From Haloarcula rara (lineage in GTDB: Archaea; Halobacteriota; Halobacteria; Halobacteriales; Haloarculaceae): a stretch of 64,000 nt of DNA. Below, in pieces: positions 17,040 to 26,425 of this stretch. The notes under the pieces are model-generated. The model made no database searches. It was not told the origin of the DNA and saw only the letters and a list, made by a program, of their open reading frames with translations. Each line of letters begins with the position of its first letter. Position 1 is the first letter of the stretch. The position numbers were made by a program, and so were the translations under genes. The DNA is taken from contig NZ_CP119785.1 of assembly GCF_029338235.1 (NCBI RefSeq), forward strand, positions 2,604,001 to 2,668,000, given 5' to 3'.

Positions 17040-18085
17040 TGGCGCCCGAGTCGGCTCCGCTTCCCGAGACGCTCGCGGAACTCGCGGGCATGGACCCCAA
17101 TAGCGTCCCGGTGATGATTCTGATGAGCCTCATCGGCGCGGCCCTCATCGGCACGCTGATGATGACCAACACGGCCCTTGCGGGACCGTGGGCAAAGCGG
17201 AAGATCACGGCCGCGTTCACCGACCGCATCGCGGTCGACCGAATCGGCCCCTTCGGCCTGCTCATCATCGTCGCTGACTCGGTGCGACTCCTCTCGAAAG
17301 AGCTCATCGTTCCCGAGGGCGTCGACCGCCCGGCGTGGGACCTGGCACCGCTACTAATCGCGAGCTCTGCGCTGCTTGGCTTTGCCGTCATCCCGATGGG
17401 GAACGGGCTGCATCTGGCCGACCCCGAAGTGGGTCTGGCGTACGTCTTCGCCACGGCCTCGATGGCTTCCGTCGGTCTGGTGATGGCCGGCTACGCGTCG
17501 AACAACAAGTACTCCTTCCTCGGCGGCCTGCGTGCGGTCGCACAGAACCTGGCCTACGAGATTCCCCTGATTCTGACGGGGGCCTCCGTGGTCATCTTCG
17601 CCGGCTCGCTCCAGATGAGCGAGATCGTCGCGGCTCAGAGCCAGACGCTCATCGGCCCGCTTCCGTCGTGGTACGCCTTCGTCAACCCCTTCGCGTTCGC
17701 TCTGTTCATGATAGCGAACCTGGCCGAAGTGGGTCGGAACCCCTTCGACATCCCGGAGGCGCCGACGGAGATTGTTGCCGGCTACCAGACCGAGTACTCC
17801 TCGGTGTATTTCGTCCTCATCTACCTGGGCGAGTTCATCCACATCTTCCTCGGTGGCGCCATCATCGCCACCATCTTCCTCGGAGGGCCGGCTGGTCCGG
17901 TGCTGCCGGGCATCGTCTGGTTCCTCATCAAGATCTGGGGCGTCTTCCTCTTTACCCAGTGGGCGCGCTCGGCCGTCCCGCGTGTCCGTATCGACCAGCT
18001 CATCGAAATCGGCTGGAAAGGGATGCTCGTGCTCTCGCTTGCGAACCTGCTGTTGACTGCGGTTATCGTCGGGGTGATCGCCTGA
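17039..18085 (+). CDS. nuoH: Complex I subunit NuoH
   Basis: This 348-residue protein has about eight membrane helices and the conserved quinone-chamber motifs: DRIAVDRIGPFGLL near the N-terminus and the EVGRNPFDIPEAPTEIVAGY loop. It connects the quinone site with the proton-pumping arm. The stop overlaps the start of a 13-residue reading frame that itself overlaps nuoI. Confidence 0.95.
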   Translation: MAPESAPLPETLAELAGMDPNSVPVMILMSLIGAALIGTLMMTNTALAGPWAKRKITAAFTDRIAVDRIGPFGLLIIVADSVRLLSKELIVPEGVDRPAWDLAPLLIASSALLGFAVIPMGNGLHLADPEVGLAYVFATASMASVGLVMAGYASNNKYSFLGGLRAVAQNLAYEIPLILTGASVVIFAGSLQMSEIVAAQSQTLIGPLPSWYAFVNPFAFALFMIANLAEVGRNPFDIPEAPTEIVAGYQTEYSSVYFVLIYLGEFIHIFLGGAIIATIFLGGPAGPVLPGIVWFLIKIWGVFLFTQWARSAVPRVRIDQLIEIGWKGMLVLSLANLLLTAVIVGVIA

Positions 18086-18126
18086 TGACCGCCGCGATTG
18101 CGACCGCTGGAGGTACCTACCAATGA
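18085..18126 (+). CDS. Possible 13-residue coupling micro-ORF between nuoH and nuoI
   Basis: The frame reads MTAAIATAGGTYQ. It starts within the nuoH stop (TGATG overlap) and ends in the TGA overlapping the nuoI ATG. It would keep ribosomes on the transcript across the gap of about 37 bases. Nothing shows that the peptide itself has a function; it could be chance. Confidence 0.35.
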   Translation: MTAAIATAGGTYQ

Positions 18127-18584
18127 TTGGCATCATGAAATCCATGGCGACGACGATGAAACACGCCCTCGACGGGGAGACGTTCACGGTGGAGTACCCT
18201 GACGTCGCCCCCGAGGTGAGCCCCCGCTTCCGCGGCGTCCACAAGTTCAGCCAGGAACGGTGTATCTGGTGTCGACAGTGCGAGAACGTCTGTCCGAACA
18301 ACACCATCCAGATCGTCCAGGACGACCAGCGCAACGGCGAGCAGTACAACCTCCACATCGGCCAGTGTATCTACTGTCGACTGTGTGAGGAGGTCTGTCC
18401 CGTCGACGCTATCCTCCTGACCCAGAACTTCGAGTTCACCGCGGACACGAAAGACGAGTTCGCCTACGACAAAGAGCAACTCAAGAACGTCCCGTGGTAC
18501 AAGGACATCGACCCGCTGGAATCGCGCGAACCGGACCGCGGTGCGTGGATCGGCGAAGGCGACGGCGAAGTCGACTATCAGTAG
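18123..18584 (+). CDS. nuoI: Complex I subunit NuoI (two 4Fe-4S clusters)
   Basis: This 153-residue ferredoxin-like subunit has two cysteine motifs, CIWCRQCENVCPN (about 55-67) and CIYCRLCEEVCPV (about 84-96), which bind clusters N6a and N6b. Haloarchaeal complex I lacks NuoE, NuoF and NuoG, and none is encoded here, so electrons presumably enter through a ferredoxin or another donor docking near NuoI. It is the last gene of the first block; two opposite-strand genes follow. Confidence 0.95.
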   Translation: MIGIMKSMATTMKHALDGETFTVEYPDVAPEVSPRFRGVHKFSQERCIWCRQCENVCPNNTIQIVQDDQRNGEQYNLHIGQCIYCRLCEEVCPVDAILLTQNFEFTADTKDEFAYDKEQLKNVPWYKDIDPLESREPDRGAWIGEGDGEVDYQ

Positions 18585-18599
18585 CGACTCGCCGCGACC

Positions 18600-18608
18600 A
18601 CTTTTTCA
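18600..18608 (+). terminator. Possible T-tract terminator after nuoI
   Basis: A T5 run at 18602-18606 lies 18-22 bases past the nuoI stop, between convergent genes. Archaeal termination commonly uses such tracts. The call is weak because the run is short. Confidence 0.35.
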
Positions 18609-18623
18609 GTTCGGTACCATCTG

Positions 18624-19370
18624 TCACCCGTCCGATTCGTCGAGTTCCGAGACGGCGATACGGAGCCGTCCGTCCTCCAGCGTCGTCACCATCTTCGATT
18701 CGGTGAAGGTGGTGCCGTCCGCCCGGAGCCCCTCGCTGTGGCCGCGCCACCTACCCCCGTCCCGGACGACGGGCCAGACGTGTGTTCGGATGTGTTCGAC
18801 TTCCTCGTCGGGGTGGAGCTCTGCCCAGTGTTTGCCCGGTATCTCCTCGGGGTCGTAGCCGTAACAGTCGGCGTAGCTCTCGTCGGCGTCCCGGTAGTGG
18901 CCGTCGCGCCCGACTACACCCACACCGTCGAGTTCGGTCTCGCTCGTCGCGTCGAACTGACCGTCCGAGTCCACGGCGTGTCTGACGCGGCGACCGAGCA
19001 TGGCGTACTGCTCCGCGCCGTGGCCCTTCCGGAGATAATCGGTGACCTCCGCGCTGATAATCTCTCTGGCGACCTCGTTCGTCTCCTCGCCCGAGAACAG
19101 CAAGACGGGTAATTCGGGATGGGTCTCGCGGACGCGTTCCAGCAACTCGATACCGTTCATCCCAGGCATCCGGTAGTCGGAGATGAGACAGTCGACAGTC
19201 GCGTCACCGCTCTGGATAGTCTCGAGCACCGCTGTCGCGGACGTCTCGGTCCTGACGCGACAGTCGAGCCCGCTTCGCTCCCGTTCCAGATACAGTTCGA
19301 CGAGCTCACATAGCCGCGGGTCGTCGTCCACGTGGAGTACGCGTATCGGGTCGCCCGACGAGTCCGACAT
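18624..19370 (-). CDS. Response regulator with C-terminal PAS domain
   Basis: This 248-residue protein has a receiver domain (about 8-125) with the acidic pair in VDDDPR, the phospho-acceptor Asp in CLISDYRMPGMNGIELLER, and the conserved Ser and Lys positions (LLFSGEE, YLRKGHG). A PAS domain follows (about 140-245, ESYADCYGYDPEEIPGKHWAELHPD). There is no kinase or DNA-binding output domain, so it probably relays phosphate to, or senses for, a separate histidine kinase. It lies opposite to complex I genes on both sides and interrupts the nuo operon. Confidence 0.85.
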   Translation of the reverse strand: MSDSSGDPIRVLHVDDDPRLCELVELYLERERSGLDCRVRTETSATAVLETIQSGDATVDCLISDYRMPGMNGIELLERVRETHPELPVLLFSGEETNEVAREIISAEVTDYLRKGHGAEQYAMLGRRVRHAVDSDGQFDATSETELDGVGVVGRDGHYRDADESYADCYGYDPEEIPGKHWAELHPDEEVEHIRTHVWPVVRDGGRWRGHSEGLRADGTTFTESKMVTTLEDGRLRIAVSELDESDG

Positions 19371-19499
19371 CGTGTGAACTGATGTCTAGAGGCAAGATAA
19401 GCTTTTGCTCGCAGCGCTACCCGGTGAAAAGATCGGGCGGTCGAGAACCCGCAGGCTCACTGGCTTGGTGGAGTCAGCGTGGCGACGGTGGTGACGCAG

Positions 19500-19997
19500 T
19501 CACCGCCACAGTTTGAGCCCAGTGACGGGGTCGGTCTCGCGGTCGCCGTCGTTGACACGCTCGTCCCACGACTCATCGGTTCGCAGCACCGGCGTCTCGG
19601 CCGCTTCCCTGGTGAAATCCGTATCGAAAACGCGCATATACACCTCGCCGACGAACACCGTCCCCGCGTTCAGATGGCCGGCGACGACGGAGCCGTCGGA
19701 CTGCGCGAGCACGGCGTGTGTATGGGCGTACGGTGCGGGTTCGTCGCCCTCAATCTGTGCGACGTTGCCCGCACACGATGCCACTTCCATCGGCTCGTCG
19801 AACCTCGTCGGGCCGTACGAACACGACGTCTGGTCGTAGAACGACACCTCCGCGTCCGTGAGACCGCCGATGGCGGTGAACCAGGCCGCATCGCCGTCCG
19901 CGGCCGCGTACATCGCTTCCAGTTCTGCGCGCCAGTCCTCGCCAGGTTTCATCGTCCCGACGTACTCTCCGACGGACTGGACGGACCGGATTTCCAT
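19500..19997 (-). CDS. PPC/DUF296 domain protein
   Basis: This 165-residue single-domain protein matches the plant-and-prokaryote-conserved (PPC, DUF296) fold. Landmarks are the metal-site-like HTHAVLAQSDGSVVAGHL and an N-terminal MKPGEDWRAELEAM segment. In plants this domain is joined to AT-hooks; the role of the stand-alone prokaryotic form is not settled. It is the second opposite-strand gene inside the split complex I locus and may be expressed separately from the response regulator (129-base gap). Confidence 0.8.
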   Translation of the reverse strand: MEIRSVQSVGEYVGTMKPGEDWRAELEAMYAAADGDAAWFTAIGGLTDAEVSFYDQTSCSYGPTRFDEPMEVASCAGNVAQIEGDEPAPYAHTHAVLAQSDGSVVAGHLNAGTVFVGEVYMRVFDTDFTREAAETPVLRTDESWDERVNDGDRETDPVTGLKLWR

Positions 19998-20164
19998 TAC
20001 GCGTATCTAAATTTAATCGGTGAAGTAGCTACCGAAACAGCCGGCAGCCCAGGTGTTCCATCAGCTGTCGACGAGCCGACTGATATCGGGGGCTCTGCGA
20101 TGTTGTCCCCTGGATTTCACGTCCAGTCGCGTCTATCACGCGCTCGCTCGCGCGAGGCGAAAGA

Positions 20165-20180
20165 GGAATCTTCAAAGGGC
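20165..20180 (+). promoter_or_regulatory. Possible promoter of the second complex I block
   Basis: The nuoJ1 block needs its own promoter because the preceding two genes face the other way. The best candidate in 19998-20203 is the AT-richer gaatcttcaaaggg at about 20167-20180, some 25-35 bases upstream of the nuoJ1 ATG. The match to a TATA box is weak. Confidence 0.35.
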
Positions 20181-20203
20181 CGCCGCCAAGAGAGTCAACC
20201 AAG

Positions 20204-20473
20204 ATGGCACTGTACGAGTCAATCGCGTTCGCGCTGTTCGCTCTGGTGACGGTGGGCAGCGCGGCCGGCGTCGTGTTAGTCCGTGACGTCTGGCATTCGG
20301 CGCTGTTACTGGGCGTCTCGTTGGTCAGCGTCGCCGTGTTCTACGTGTTGAACATGGCGGCGTTCGTCGCAACGATGCAAATCCTCGTTTACGTGGGCGG
20401 TGTCCTCATCCTCATCACGTTCGCCGTGATGTTGACCCGAGAGGACGAATCCGTCATCGAGGTGACGCCATGA
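20204..20473 (+). CDS. nuoJ1: Complex I subunit NuoJ, N-terminal half (NuoJ1)
   Basis: This 89-residue protein has three hydrophobic helices and the conserved LVYVGGVLILITFAVML segment of NuoJ. In haloarchaea NuoJ is encoded in two genes, and this is the first half. It overlaps nuoJ2 by ATGA. Confidence 0.92.
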   Translation: MALYESIAFALFALVTVGSAAGVVLVRDVWHSALLLGVSLVSVAVFYVLNMAAFVATMQILVYVGGVLILITFAVMLTREDESVIEVTP

Positions 20474-20922
20474 CGAACCGACCCCGACTCAACACCGAGG
20501 GGAGCCTGGTCGCCGGACTCGCCGCCGTGGCGCTGTTCGTCGTCCTCGGAACCGTTTTCCTGACCGCCTCGTTCCCCGTCCCGGCGGGCTTTCCCGACGG
20601 GGCCGCGGTAACGAAGAGCCTCGGCGCGGCGATGTTCGACATCGCGCCGGGACAGCTCATGGACGACGGTGAGGCGGCCATCCCCGGTGAGGGGTTCCTG
20701 GTCGCGTTCCTCCTTATCGGCGTCCTCCTCGATGCCGCACTGGACGGTGCGGTGATGCTCGCAAAGCGCGAGGAAGCCGGTGAAAACGTTGGTCTCGGCT
20801 CCGGTGCGGACGAGCCAGCGGACGCCGTCGCCGCCGACGGCGGTGAGCAGGCCGATGGTCTGCGAGCCTCGTCGGACCCACGGTCCGACGGCGGCGAACG
20901 CGCCGATGGGGGTGACAACTGA
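20470..20922 (+). CDS. nuoJ2: Complex I subunit NuoJ, C-terminal half (NuoJ2)
   Basis: This 150-residue protein has two membrane helices (about 12-33, 73-97), then a hydrophilic, charged tail (about 100-150) rich in Asp, Gly and Ala. It supplies the C-terminal helices of NuoJ. The long tail is unusual for bacterial NuoJ but fits haloarchaeal forms. One base overlaps nuoK. Confidence 0.88.
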   Translation: MTNRPRLNTEGSLVAGLAAVALFVVLGTVFLTASFPVPAGFPDGAAVTKSLGAAMFDIAPGQLMDDGEAAIPGEGFLVAFLLIGVLLDAALDGAVMLAKREEAGENVGLGSGADEPADAVAADGGEQADGLRASSDPRSDGGERADGGDN

Positions 20923-21227
20923 TGGCGGTCGCTGCTCAGTACTACCTCCTGCTGTCGGCCGCGATCTTCTGTATCGGCCTGTTCGGTGTGCTGACGCGAC
21001 GGAACGCGCTCATCTTCCTGATGTCGGTCGAGCTGATGCTCAACGCGGCCAACATCAACTTCGTCGCGTTCTCGCTCCAGCACGGCAACCTCACCGGACA
21101 GGTCTTTGCGCTGTTCGGGATGGCCATCGCGGCCGCCGAGGTGGCCGTCGGTATCGGCATCATCCTCGTTCTGTACCGCAACTTCAGTGACGTGGACGTG
21201 ACCAAAGCGACGACGATGAGGTGGTAA
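20922..21227 (+). CDS. nuoK: Complex I subunit NuoK
   Basis: This 101-residue protein has three helices and the conserved glutamates in SVELMLNAANINFVAF and AAAEVAVGIGIIL, which lie on the proton path. Family length is about 100 residues. The next gene's ATG follows three bases after the stop. Confidence 0.94.
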   Translation: MAVAAQYYLLLSAAIFCIGLFGVLTRRNALIFLMSVELMLNAANINFVAFSLQHGNLTGQVFALFGMAIAAAEVAVGIGIILVLYRNFSDVDVTKATTMRW

Positions 21228-21229
21228 CG

Positions 21230-23335
21230 ATGGCTGCATTCACATACGCTCCGGCAATCGTCCTGCTCCCGTTCGTATCGTTCCTCGTCGCCCTGTTCCT
21301 GGGCGACCGGATGCCCAAAGGCGGCGCCCTCGCCGGTATCGCGGCGACGGGACTGTCGCTCGTGCTCTCTATCTGGGTGGCCCTCGACGTGGCCGGCTTC
21401 GTCGGGTCGAGCACGTCCTACAACGAGTTTATCTACACGTGGGTCGCCGGGGTCGATTCCATCACGCTCCGCTTTGGCCTGCTGCTTGACCCGCTGTCGG
21501 CGCTCATGCTGCTTATCGTCACCCTCATCGCCTTCCTGGTCCACATCTTCTCGCTGGGCTATATGAACGACGAGGGCGAGACTGGCCTCCCGCGCTACTA
21601 CGCCGGACTCGGCCTCTTTACGGCCAGCATGCTCGGCTTCGTTGTGGCCAACAACCTGTTGATGGCCTTCATATTCTTCGAGCTGGTGGGGCTGTGTTCG
21701 TATCTCCTCATCGGCTTCTGGTTCCGCGAGGACGGCCCGCCAAGCGCCGCGAAGAAGGCGTTCCTGGTCACCCGCTTCGGTGACTACTTCTTCCTCATCG
21801 GCGTCGTTGGCATCATCGCCACGTTCGGCACCGGCCTCTTTGCCCCCATCCGCGAGGGCGGCCAGGTCGTCGAACAGAGCTTCCCGGCGCTGGCCGAGGC
21901 TGCCATCGTCGACGGCGCGACCGGACCGATTGCCATGCTCGAGACCGTCGGCATGGGCCCGCAGGCGTGGTTCACCGTGCTGGGCCTGCTCGTGCTCGGC
22001 GGCGTCATCGGGAAGTCCGCGCAGTTCCCGCTGCACACCTGGCTCCCCGACGCGATGGAAGGCCCGACGCCGGTTTCGGCGCTGATTCACGCGGCGACGA
22101 TGGTCGCGGCCGGTGTCTACCTCGTCGCGCGGATGTACGGGTTCTACGCAATCTCGCCGACGGCGCTCGCGGTCATCGCGCTGGTCGGTGGCTTTACCGC
22201 CCTGTTCGCGGCGACGATGGGCGTCGTCAAACAGGAGCTCAAACAGGTCCTCGCGTACTCCACCATCTCCCAGTACGGCTATATGATGCTCGCACTGGGT
22301 TCGGGTGGCTACGTGGCCGCGGTCTTCCACCTGACGACTCACGCCGTCTTCAAGGCGCTCCTGTTCCTCGGCGCGGGGTCGGTCATCATCGCCATGCACC
22401 ACAACGAGAACATGTGGGACATGGGCGGCCTGAAAGACCGGATGCCAGTGACCTACTGGACGTTCCTCTCGGGCTCGCTGGCACTGGCCGGTATCGTTCC
22501 CTTCGCCGGCTTCTGGTCGAAGGACGAGGTCCTGTACGAGGCGCTCATCCACGGGTTCGGGAGCTCGAACGGCCTCGGCCCGGTCTACCTGCTCGCGTAC
22601 ACGTTCGGGCTGCTTGCGGTCTTCATGACCGGCTTCTACACCTTCCGCATGGTGTATCTCACCTTCCACGGCGAGCCCCGGACCGATATCGCGCGTGACC
22701 CGGTCTCGGTCGGCTGGAACGTCAAGGGCCCGCTCTCGGTGCTTGGCGTGCTCGCAGCGACGGTCGGCTTTATCAACATGGCGCCGGTCGCGAAGCTGAC
22801 TGGCGCACATATCGACTTCCTCCACAAGTGGCTCAACGGGCCCGACGAGGGCGGCTGGCCGGCAGCGCTCAACACCGGGTTCCACCACTACGAGGTGCTG
22901 CTCAAGGACGTCGCCGGTGTCGGTGTCGGCGAACCGCTGGGCTCTATCGGCACGCTGCTGGGCTCGGCGGCCCTCTCGCTGGCGCTTGCGCTTGCTGGCC
23001 TGCTCGTCGCCCGCTCGCTGTACAGCGGGCCCGAGCCGGTCGAACACACGGACAAGCTCGGCGGTGTGAAGACCATACTCATGCACAACTACTACCAGGA
23101 CGAGTATCAGGTGTGGCTCGCGACCGGGCTCACGTACCCGGTCGCCCGCGCGATGGACAAGTTCGACCAGGGCGTTGTCGACGGCGTCGTCAACGGCGTC
23201 TCCTCCGTGAGCCTCTTTGGCGGCCGTCGGGCCCGACGCATCCAGTCCGGCGTCGTCAGCAACTACGCGACGCTACTGACCCTCGGGCTCGTGCTCTTGC
23301 TGGTCGTCTTCGGGCTCGCCGGGGGGTGGTTCTGA
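21230..23335 (+). CDS. nuoL: Complex I antiporter-like subunit NuoL
   Basis: This 701-residue protein has about 16 membrane helices with the Mrp-type antiporter core. The conserved sequences are FELVGLCSYLLIGFW (helix 5 Glu), KSAQFPLHTWLPDAMEGPTPVSALIHAATMV with its lysine and histidines split across two stretches, and a late lysine (FWSKDEVL). The ATG at 21230 is preferred over a GTG nine bases upstream inside nuoK. It is the distal proton-pumping subunit. Confidence 0.94.
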   Translation: MAAFTYAPAIVLLPFVSFLVALFLGDRMPKGGALAGIAATGLSLVLSIWVALDVAGFVGSSTSYNEFIYTWVAGVDSITLRFGLLLDPLSALMLLIVTLIAFLVHIFSLGYMNDEGETGLPRYYAGLGLFTASMLGFVVANNLLMAFIFFELVGLCSYLLIGFWFREDGPPSAAKKAFLVTRFGDYFFLIGVVGIIATFGTGLFAPIREGGQVVEQSFPALAEAAIVDGATGPIAMLETVGMGPQAWFTVLGLLVLGGVIGKSAQFPLHTWLPDAMEGPTPVSALIHAATMVAAGVYLVARMYGFYAISPTALAVIALVGGFTALFAATMGVVKQELKQVLAYSTISQYGYMMLALGSGGYVAAVFHLTTHAVFKALLFLGAGSVIIAMHHNENMWDMGGLKDRMPVTYWTFLSGSLALAGIVPFAGFWSKDEVLYEALIHGFGSSNGLGPVYLLAYTFGLLAVFMTGFYTFRMVYLTFHGEPRTDIARDPVSVGWNVKGPLSVLGVLAATVGFINMAPVAKLTGAHIDFLHKWLNGPDEGGWPAALNTGFHHYEVLLKDVAGVGVGEPLGSIGTLLGSAALSLALALAGLLVARSLYSGPEPVEHTDKLGGVKTILMHNYYQDEYQVWLATGLTYPVARAMDKFDQGVVDGVVNGVSSVSLFGGRRARRIQSGVVSNYATLLTLGLVLLLVVFGLAGGWF

Positions 23336-24865
23336 ATGCTGGTCGAGACCCTCCTGCTGGTGACGCTGCTCGGTGCGGGTATCGTCATGCTTGCGCCCGA
23401 CCGCTTCGCTGGGAAGCTCGCGGCCGGCATCAGCGTGATTCCGGTCGCGCTGACGACCTACATGTACTACGTGTTCCTGACCGACTACAACGGCGCCGGG
23501 AACGCCTTGCTCTCGCCCGGTGAGGTCGCCTTCGGGACCCAGATTCCGTGGCTCAACCTGGGCGAGTACACCGTCCAGTACTACGTCGGTCTGGATGGCG
23601 TCAGTATGCCGCTGCTCGCGCTGACGACCATCCTGACCACGCTGGCCATCGTCTCGGCCTGGACGCCCATCGACGAGCGCCAGTCCCAGTTCTACGGACT
23701 GATGTTACTGATGGAAGTGAGTCTCATCGGTGTCTTCACCGCGCTGGATTTCTTCCTCTGGTTCGTCTTCTGGGAGGGCGTGCTCATCCCGATGTACTTC
23801 CTCATCGGCGTGTGGGGTGGCCCACGCCGGAAGTACGCAGCTATCAAGTTCTTCGTCTACACGAACGTCGCCTCGCTGGTGATGTTCGCGGGTCTCTTCG
23901 CCCTCGTGTTCGCGACCGACGTGACGACGCTGTCCCTGCCCGCGATGGCGACGGCGTTCCGGGGCGCGACCGGCCTGCCCACCTTCGCCGGCTACAGCCT
24001 GGCGACGATATCCTTCGTCTTGATGTTCATCGGCTTCGCGGTGAAGGTGCCCGTCTTCCCGCTGCACACGTGGCTGCCCGACGCCCACGTCGAGGCGCCG
24101 ACGCCGGTGTCGGTGATGCTTGCCGGCGTCCTCCTGAAGATGGGAACCTACGCACTGCTGCGATTCAACTTCACGATGCTGGAGGCGACGGCCCGCCAGC
24201 TGGCGGTGCCGCTGGCCATCGTCGGCGTCGTCTCGGTCATCTACGGCGCAATGTTGGCCCTGGCCCAGCGTGACCTCAAGCGCATCGTGGCGTACTCCTC
24301 TATCTCGTCGATGGGCTATGTCATCCTGGGGCTGGTCGCCTTTACCCCGCTCGGGATGGGCGGTGCGACCTTCCAGATGGTCGCCCACGGGCTCATCTCC
24401 GGGCTGATGTTCATGACGGTCGGCGTCATCTACAACACGACCCACACGCGCATGGTGGGCGATATGTCCGGGCTCGCAGACCGGATGCCGTGGACGGTCG
24501 GCATCTTCGTCGCGGCGGCCTTCGGCTACATGGGCCTGCCGCTGATGGCCGGCTTCGCTGCCGAATTCTTCATTTTCCAGGGCGCGTTCAACGCGGCCAC
24601 GCTGGGTGCGAGCGCCCCGGTGCTCACGTCGCTGGCGATGTTCGGCATCGTCATCGTCGCGGGCTACCTGCTGTGGGCGATGCAGCGCACCCTCTTTGGC
24701 GGCTTCAACCTGGAGACTGACTACGAGGTCGGTCCCGCAGCCGTCCACGACGTGGCGCCGCTTGCTGTCCTCCTGTTGCTCGTCATCGCACTGGGTGTCG
24801 CTCCCGACCTCTCGCTGGACATGATACAACACGCTGTTGCCCCACTCACCGGAGGTGGTGCATAG
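23336..24865 (+). CDS. nuoM: Complex I antiporter-like subunit NuoM
   Basis: This 509-residue protein has about 14 helices. The helix-5 glutamate is in FWEGVLIPMYFLIGVWGG, the lysine-containing motif in KVPVFPLHTWLPDAHVEAP, and a family segment in SSISSMGYVILGL. It starts directly after the nuoL stop with no spacer and ends directly before the nuoN ATG. Confidence 0.94.
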   Translation: MLVETLLLVTLLGAGIVMLAPDRFAGKLAAGISVIPVALTTYMYYVFLTDYNGAGNALLSPGEVAFGTQIPWLNLGEYTVQYYVGLDGVSMPLLALTTILTTLAIVSAWTPIDERQSQFYGLMLLMEVSLIGVFTALDFFLWFVFWEGVLIPMYFLIGVWGGPRRKYAAIKFFVYTNVASLVMFAGLFALVFATDVTTLSLPAMATAFRGATGLPTFAGYSLATISFVLMFIGFAVKVPVFPLHTWLPDAHVEAPTPVSVMLAGVLLKMGTYALLRFNFTMLEATARQLAVPLAIVGVVSVIYGAMLALAQRDLKRIVAYSSISSMGYVILGLVAFTPLGMGGATFQMVAHGLISGLMFMTVGVIYNTTHTRMVGDMSGLADRMPWTVGIFVAAAFGYMGLPLMAGFAAEFFIFQGAFNAATLGASAPVLTSLAMFGIVIVAGYLLWAMQRTLFGGFNLETDYEVGPAAVHDVAPLAVLLLLVIALGVAPDLSLDMIQHAVAPLTGGGA

Positions 24866-26425
24866 ATGGTCGACCCGACGTGGCTCGCGACTGCGCCCGC
24901 ACTCGCCTTTGGCGCAGCGGCGCTCGTGCTGTTGCTTGCCGACAGCATCGACCCGGACACGACGAACACCACTGTACTGGGCGGTATCGCCGTCGCCGGC
25001 TCGCTCGGTTCGCTGGCCGCCGCGGTGTACCTGCTGTACGGCGGCGTCGGCATTCCGACCGGTGAGGGCGGGAGCGGTCCGGCCGTCCTCTTTGGCGGGC
25101 AGCTGGTCGTCGACCAGATGGCGCTTTTCTTCATGACCATCGTCGCGAGCGTCACCGCGCTGGTGACCCTCGCCAGCATGGACTACGTGCGCGAACACGC
25201 CTACCAGGCGGAGTTCTACTCGCTGGTCCTGCTGTCGGCGACCGGTATGAGCCTGCTCTCGGCCGCGAACAGCCTGGCGACGGGCTTTGTCGCCTTCGAG
25301 CTCGTCTCGCTGCCCTCGTACGCCCTCGTGGCCTTCCTGAAGAAGAACCGCGGGAGCGTCGAGGCGGGGCTGAAGTACTTCCTGATCGGTGCGGTCTCGT
25401 CGTCGGTGCTGGCCTACGGCATCTCGCTTGTGTACGCTGCGACCGGTGTGATGCGATTCGACGCCGTCGCGACGGCCATCCAGTCAGGCACCGTCCAGAC
25501 CGTCGTCGACGGGAGCATCGAGGCACAGGCGAGTGGCGCCTCGGTGCAGATGTCCATCCTCGGCGTCGGTATCGTGATGATTATCGGCGGGCTCGCGTTC
25601 AAGATGGCCGCCGTCCCCTTCCACTTCTGGGCGCCGGAGGCCTACGAGGGCGCGCCCGCGCCGATATCGGCGTTCCTCTCCTCGGCTTCGAAAGCTGCGG
25701 GCTTCGTGATTGCGTTCCGCGCGTTCGCCGTGGCCTTCCCCATCGGCGCGCTGGCCGAGACCGGCGGCGCGGTCGACTGGTTCGTCGTCTTCCAGGTGCT
25801 CGCCATCGCGACGATGTTCATCGGGAACTTCGCCGCGGCGACCCAGGAGACAGTCAAGCGGATGCTGGCCTACTCCTCGGTCGGCCACGCCGGCTACGTC
25901 CTCATCGGACTGGCCGCGCTGACCGCCACCGGTGACGGCATGGCCCTGTCAATGAGCGCCGGGATGGCCCACCTGCTTGTCTATGGCTTCATGAACACCG
26001 GCGCGTTCCTCTTTATCGCGCTGGCGGAGTACTGGGGCGTCGGCCGACGCTTCGAGGACTACAACGGCCTGGGCAAACAGGCACCCGTCGCCTGCGCGGC
26101 GATGACGGTGTTCTTGTTCAGTCTGGCCGGCCTGCCCATCGGCGGCGGGTTCTTCTCGAAGTTCTACCTGTTCCAGGCGACCCTGAACGTCAGCGCGTGG
26201 TCGCTCGCGGCCGCACTCGTAATAAACAGCGCCCTGTCGCTGTTCTACTACTCACGGGTCGTCAAGGCGATGTGGATAGAGGAGCCCACGGGCGAGCGGA
26301 CGATCGAATCTTACCCGACGGGGCTGTACACCGCCATCGTCGCGGCGGCGGTCATCACTGTGCTCCTGATTCCCGGCTTCGGCTACGTCTCCGAGGTCGC
26401 CTTCCGCGCCGTCGAACTACTGTAG
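24866..26425 (+). CDS. nuoN: Complex I antiporter-like subunit NuoN
   Basis: This 519-residue protein has about 14 helices. Landmarks are FELVSLPSYALVAFLKK (helix 5), FKMAAVPFHFWAPEAYEGAPAP split over two stretches, and MLAYSSVGHAGYVLIG. It is the last gene of the second complex I block. It converges with the MBL hydrolase gene; their ends overlap by nine bases. Confidence 0.94.
   Translation: MVDPTWLATAPALAFGAAALVLLLADSIDPDTTNTTVLGGIAVAGSLGSLAAAVYLLYGGVGIPTGEGGSGPAVLFGGQLVVDQMALFFMTIVASVTALVTLASMDYVREHAYQAEFYSLVLLSATGMSLLSAANSLATGFVAFELVSLPSYALVAFLKKNRGSVEAGLKYFLIGAVSSSVLAYGISLVYAATGVMRFDAVATAIQSGTVQTVVDGSIEAQASGASVQMSILGVGIVMIIGGLAFKMAAVPFHFWAPEAYEGAPAPISAFLSSASKAAGFVIAFRAFAVAFPIGALAETGGAVDWFVVFQVLAIATMFIGNFAAATQETVKRMLAYSSVGHAGYVLIGLAALTATGDGMALSMSAGMAHLLVYGFMNTGAFLFIALAEYWGVGRRFEDYNGLGKQAPVACAAMTVFLFSLAGLPIGGGFFSKFYLFQATLNVSAWSLAAALVINSALSLFYYSRVVKAMWIEEPTGERTIESYPTGLYTAIVAAAVITVLLIPGFGYVSEVAFRAVELL

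Noticed and set aside
20942..23086. 714-codon frame antisense to nuoK/nuoL
   Set aside because: It is rich in His, Arg, Gln and Glu as expected for the reverse of GC-rich membrane genes; there is no protein family match.
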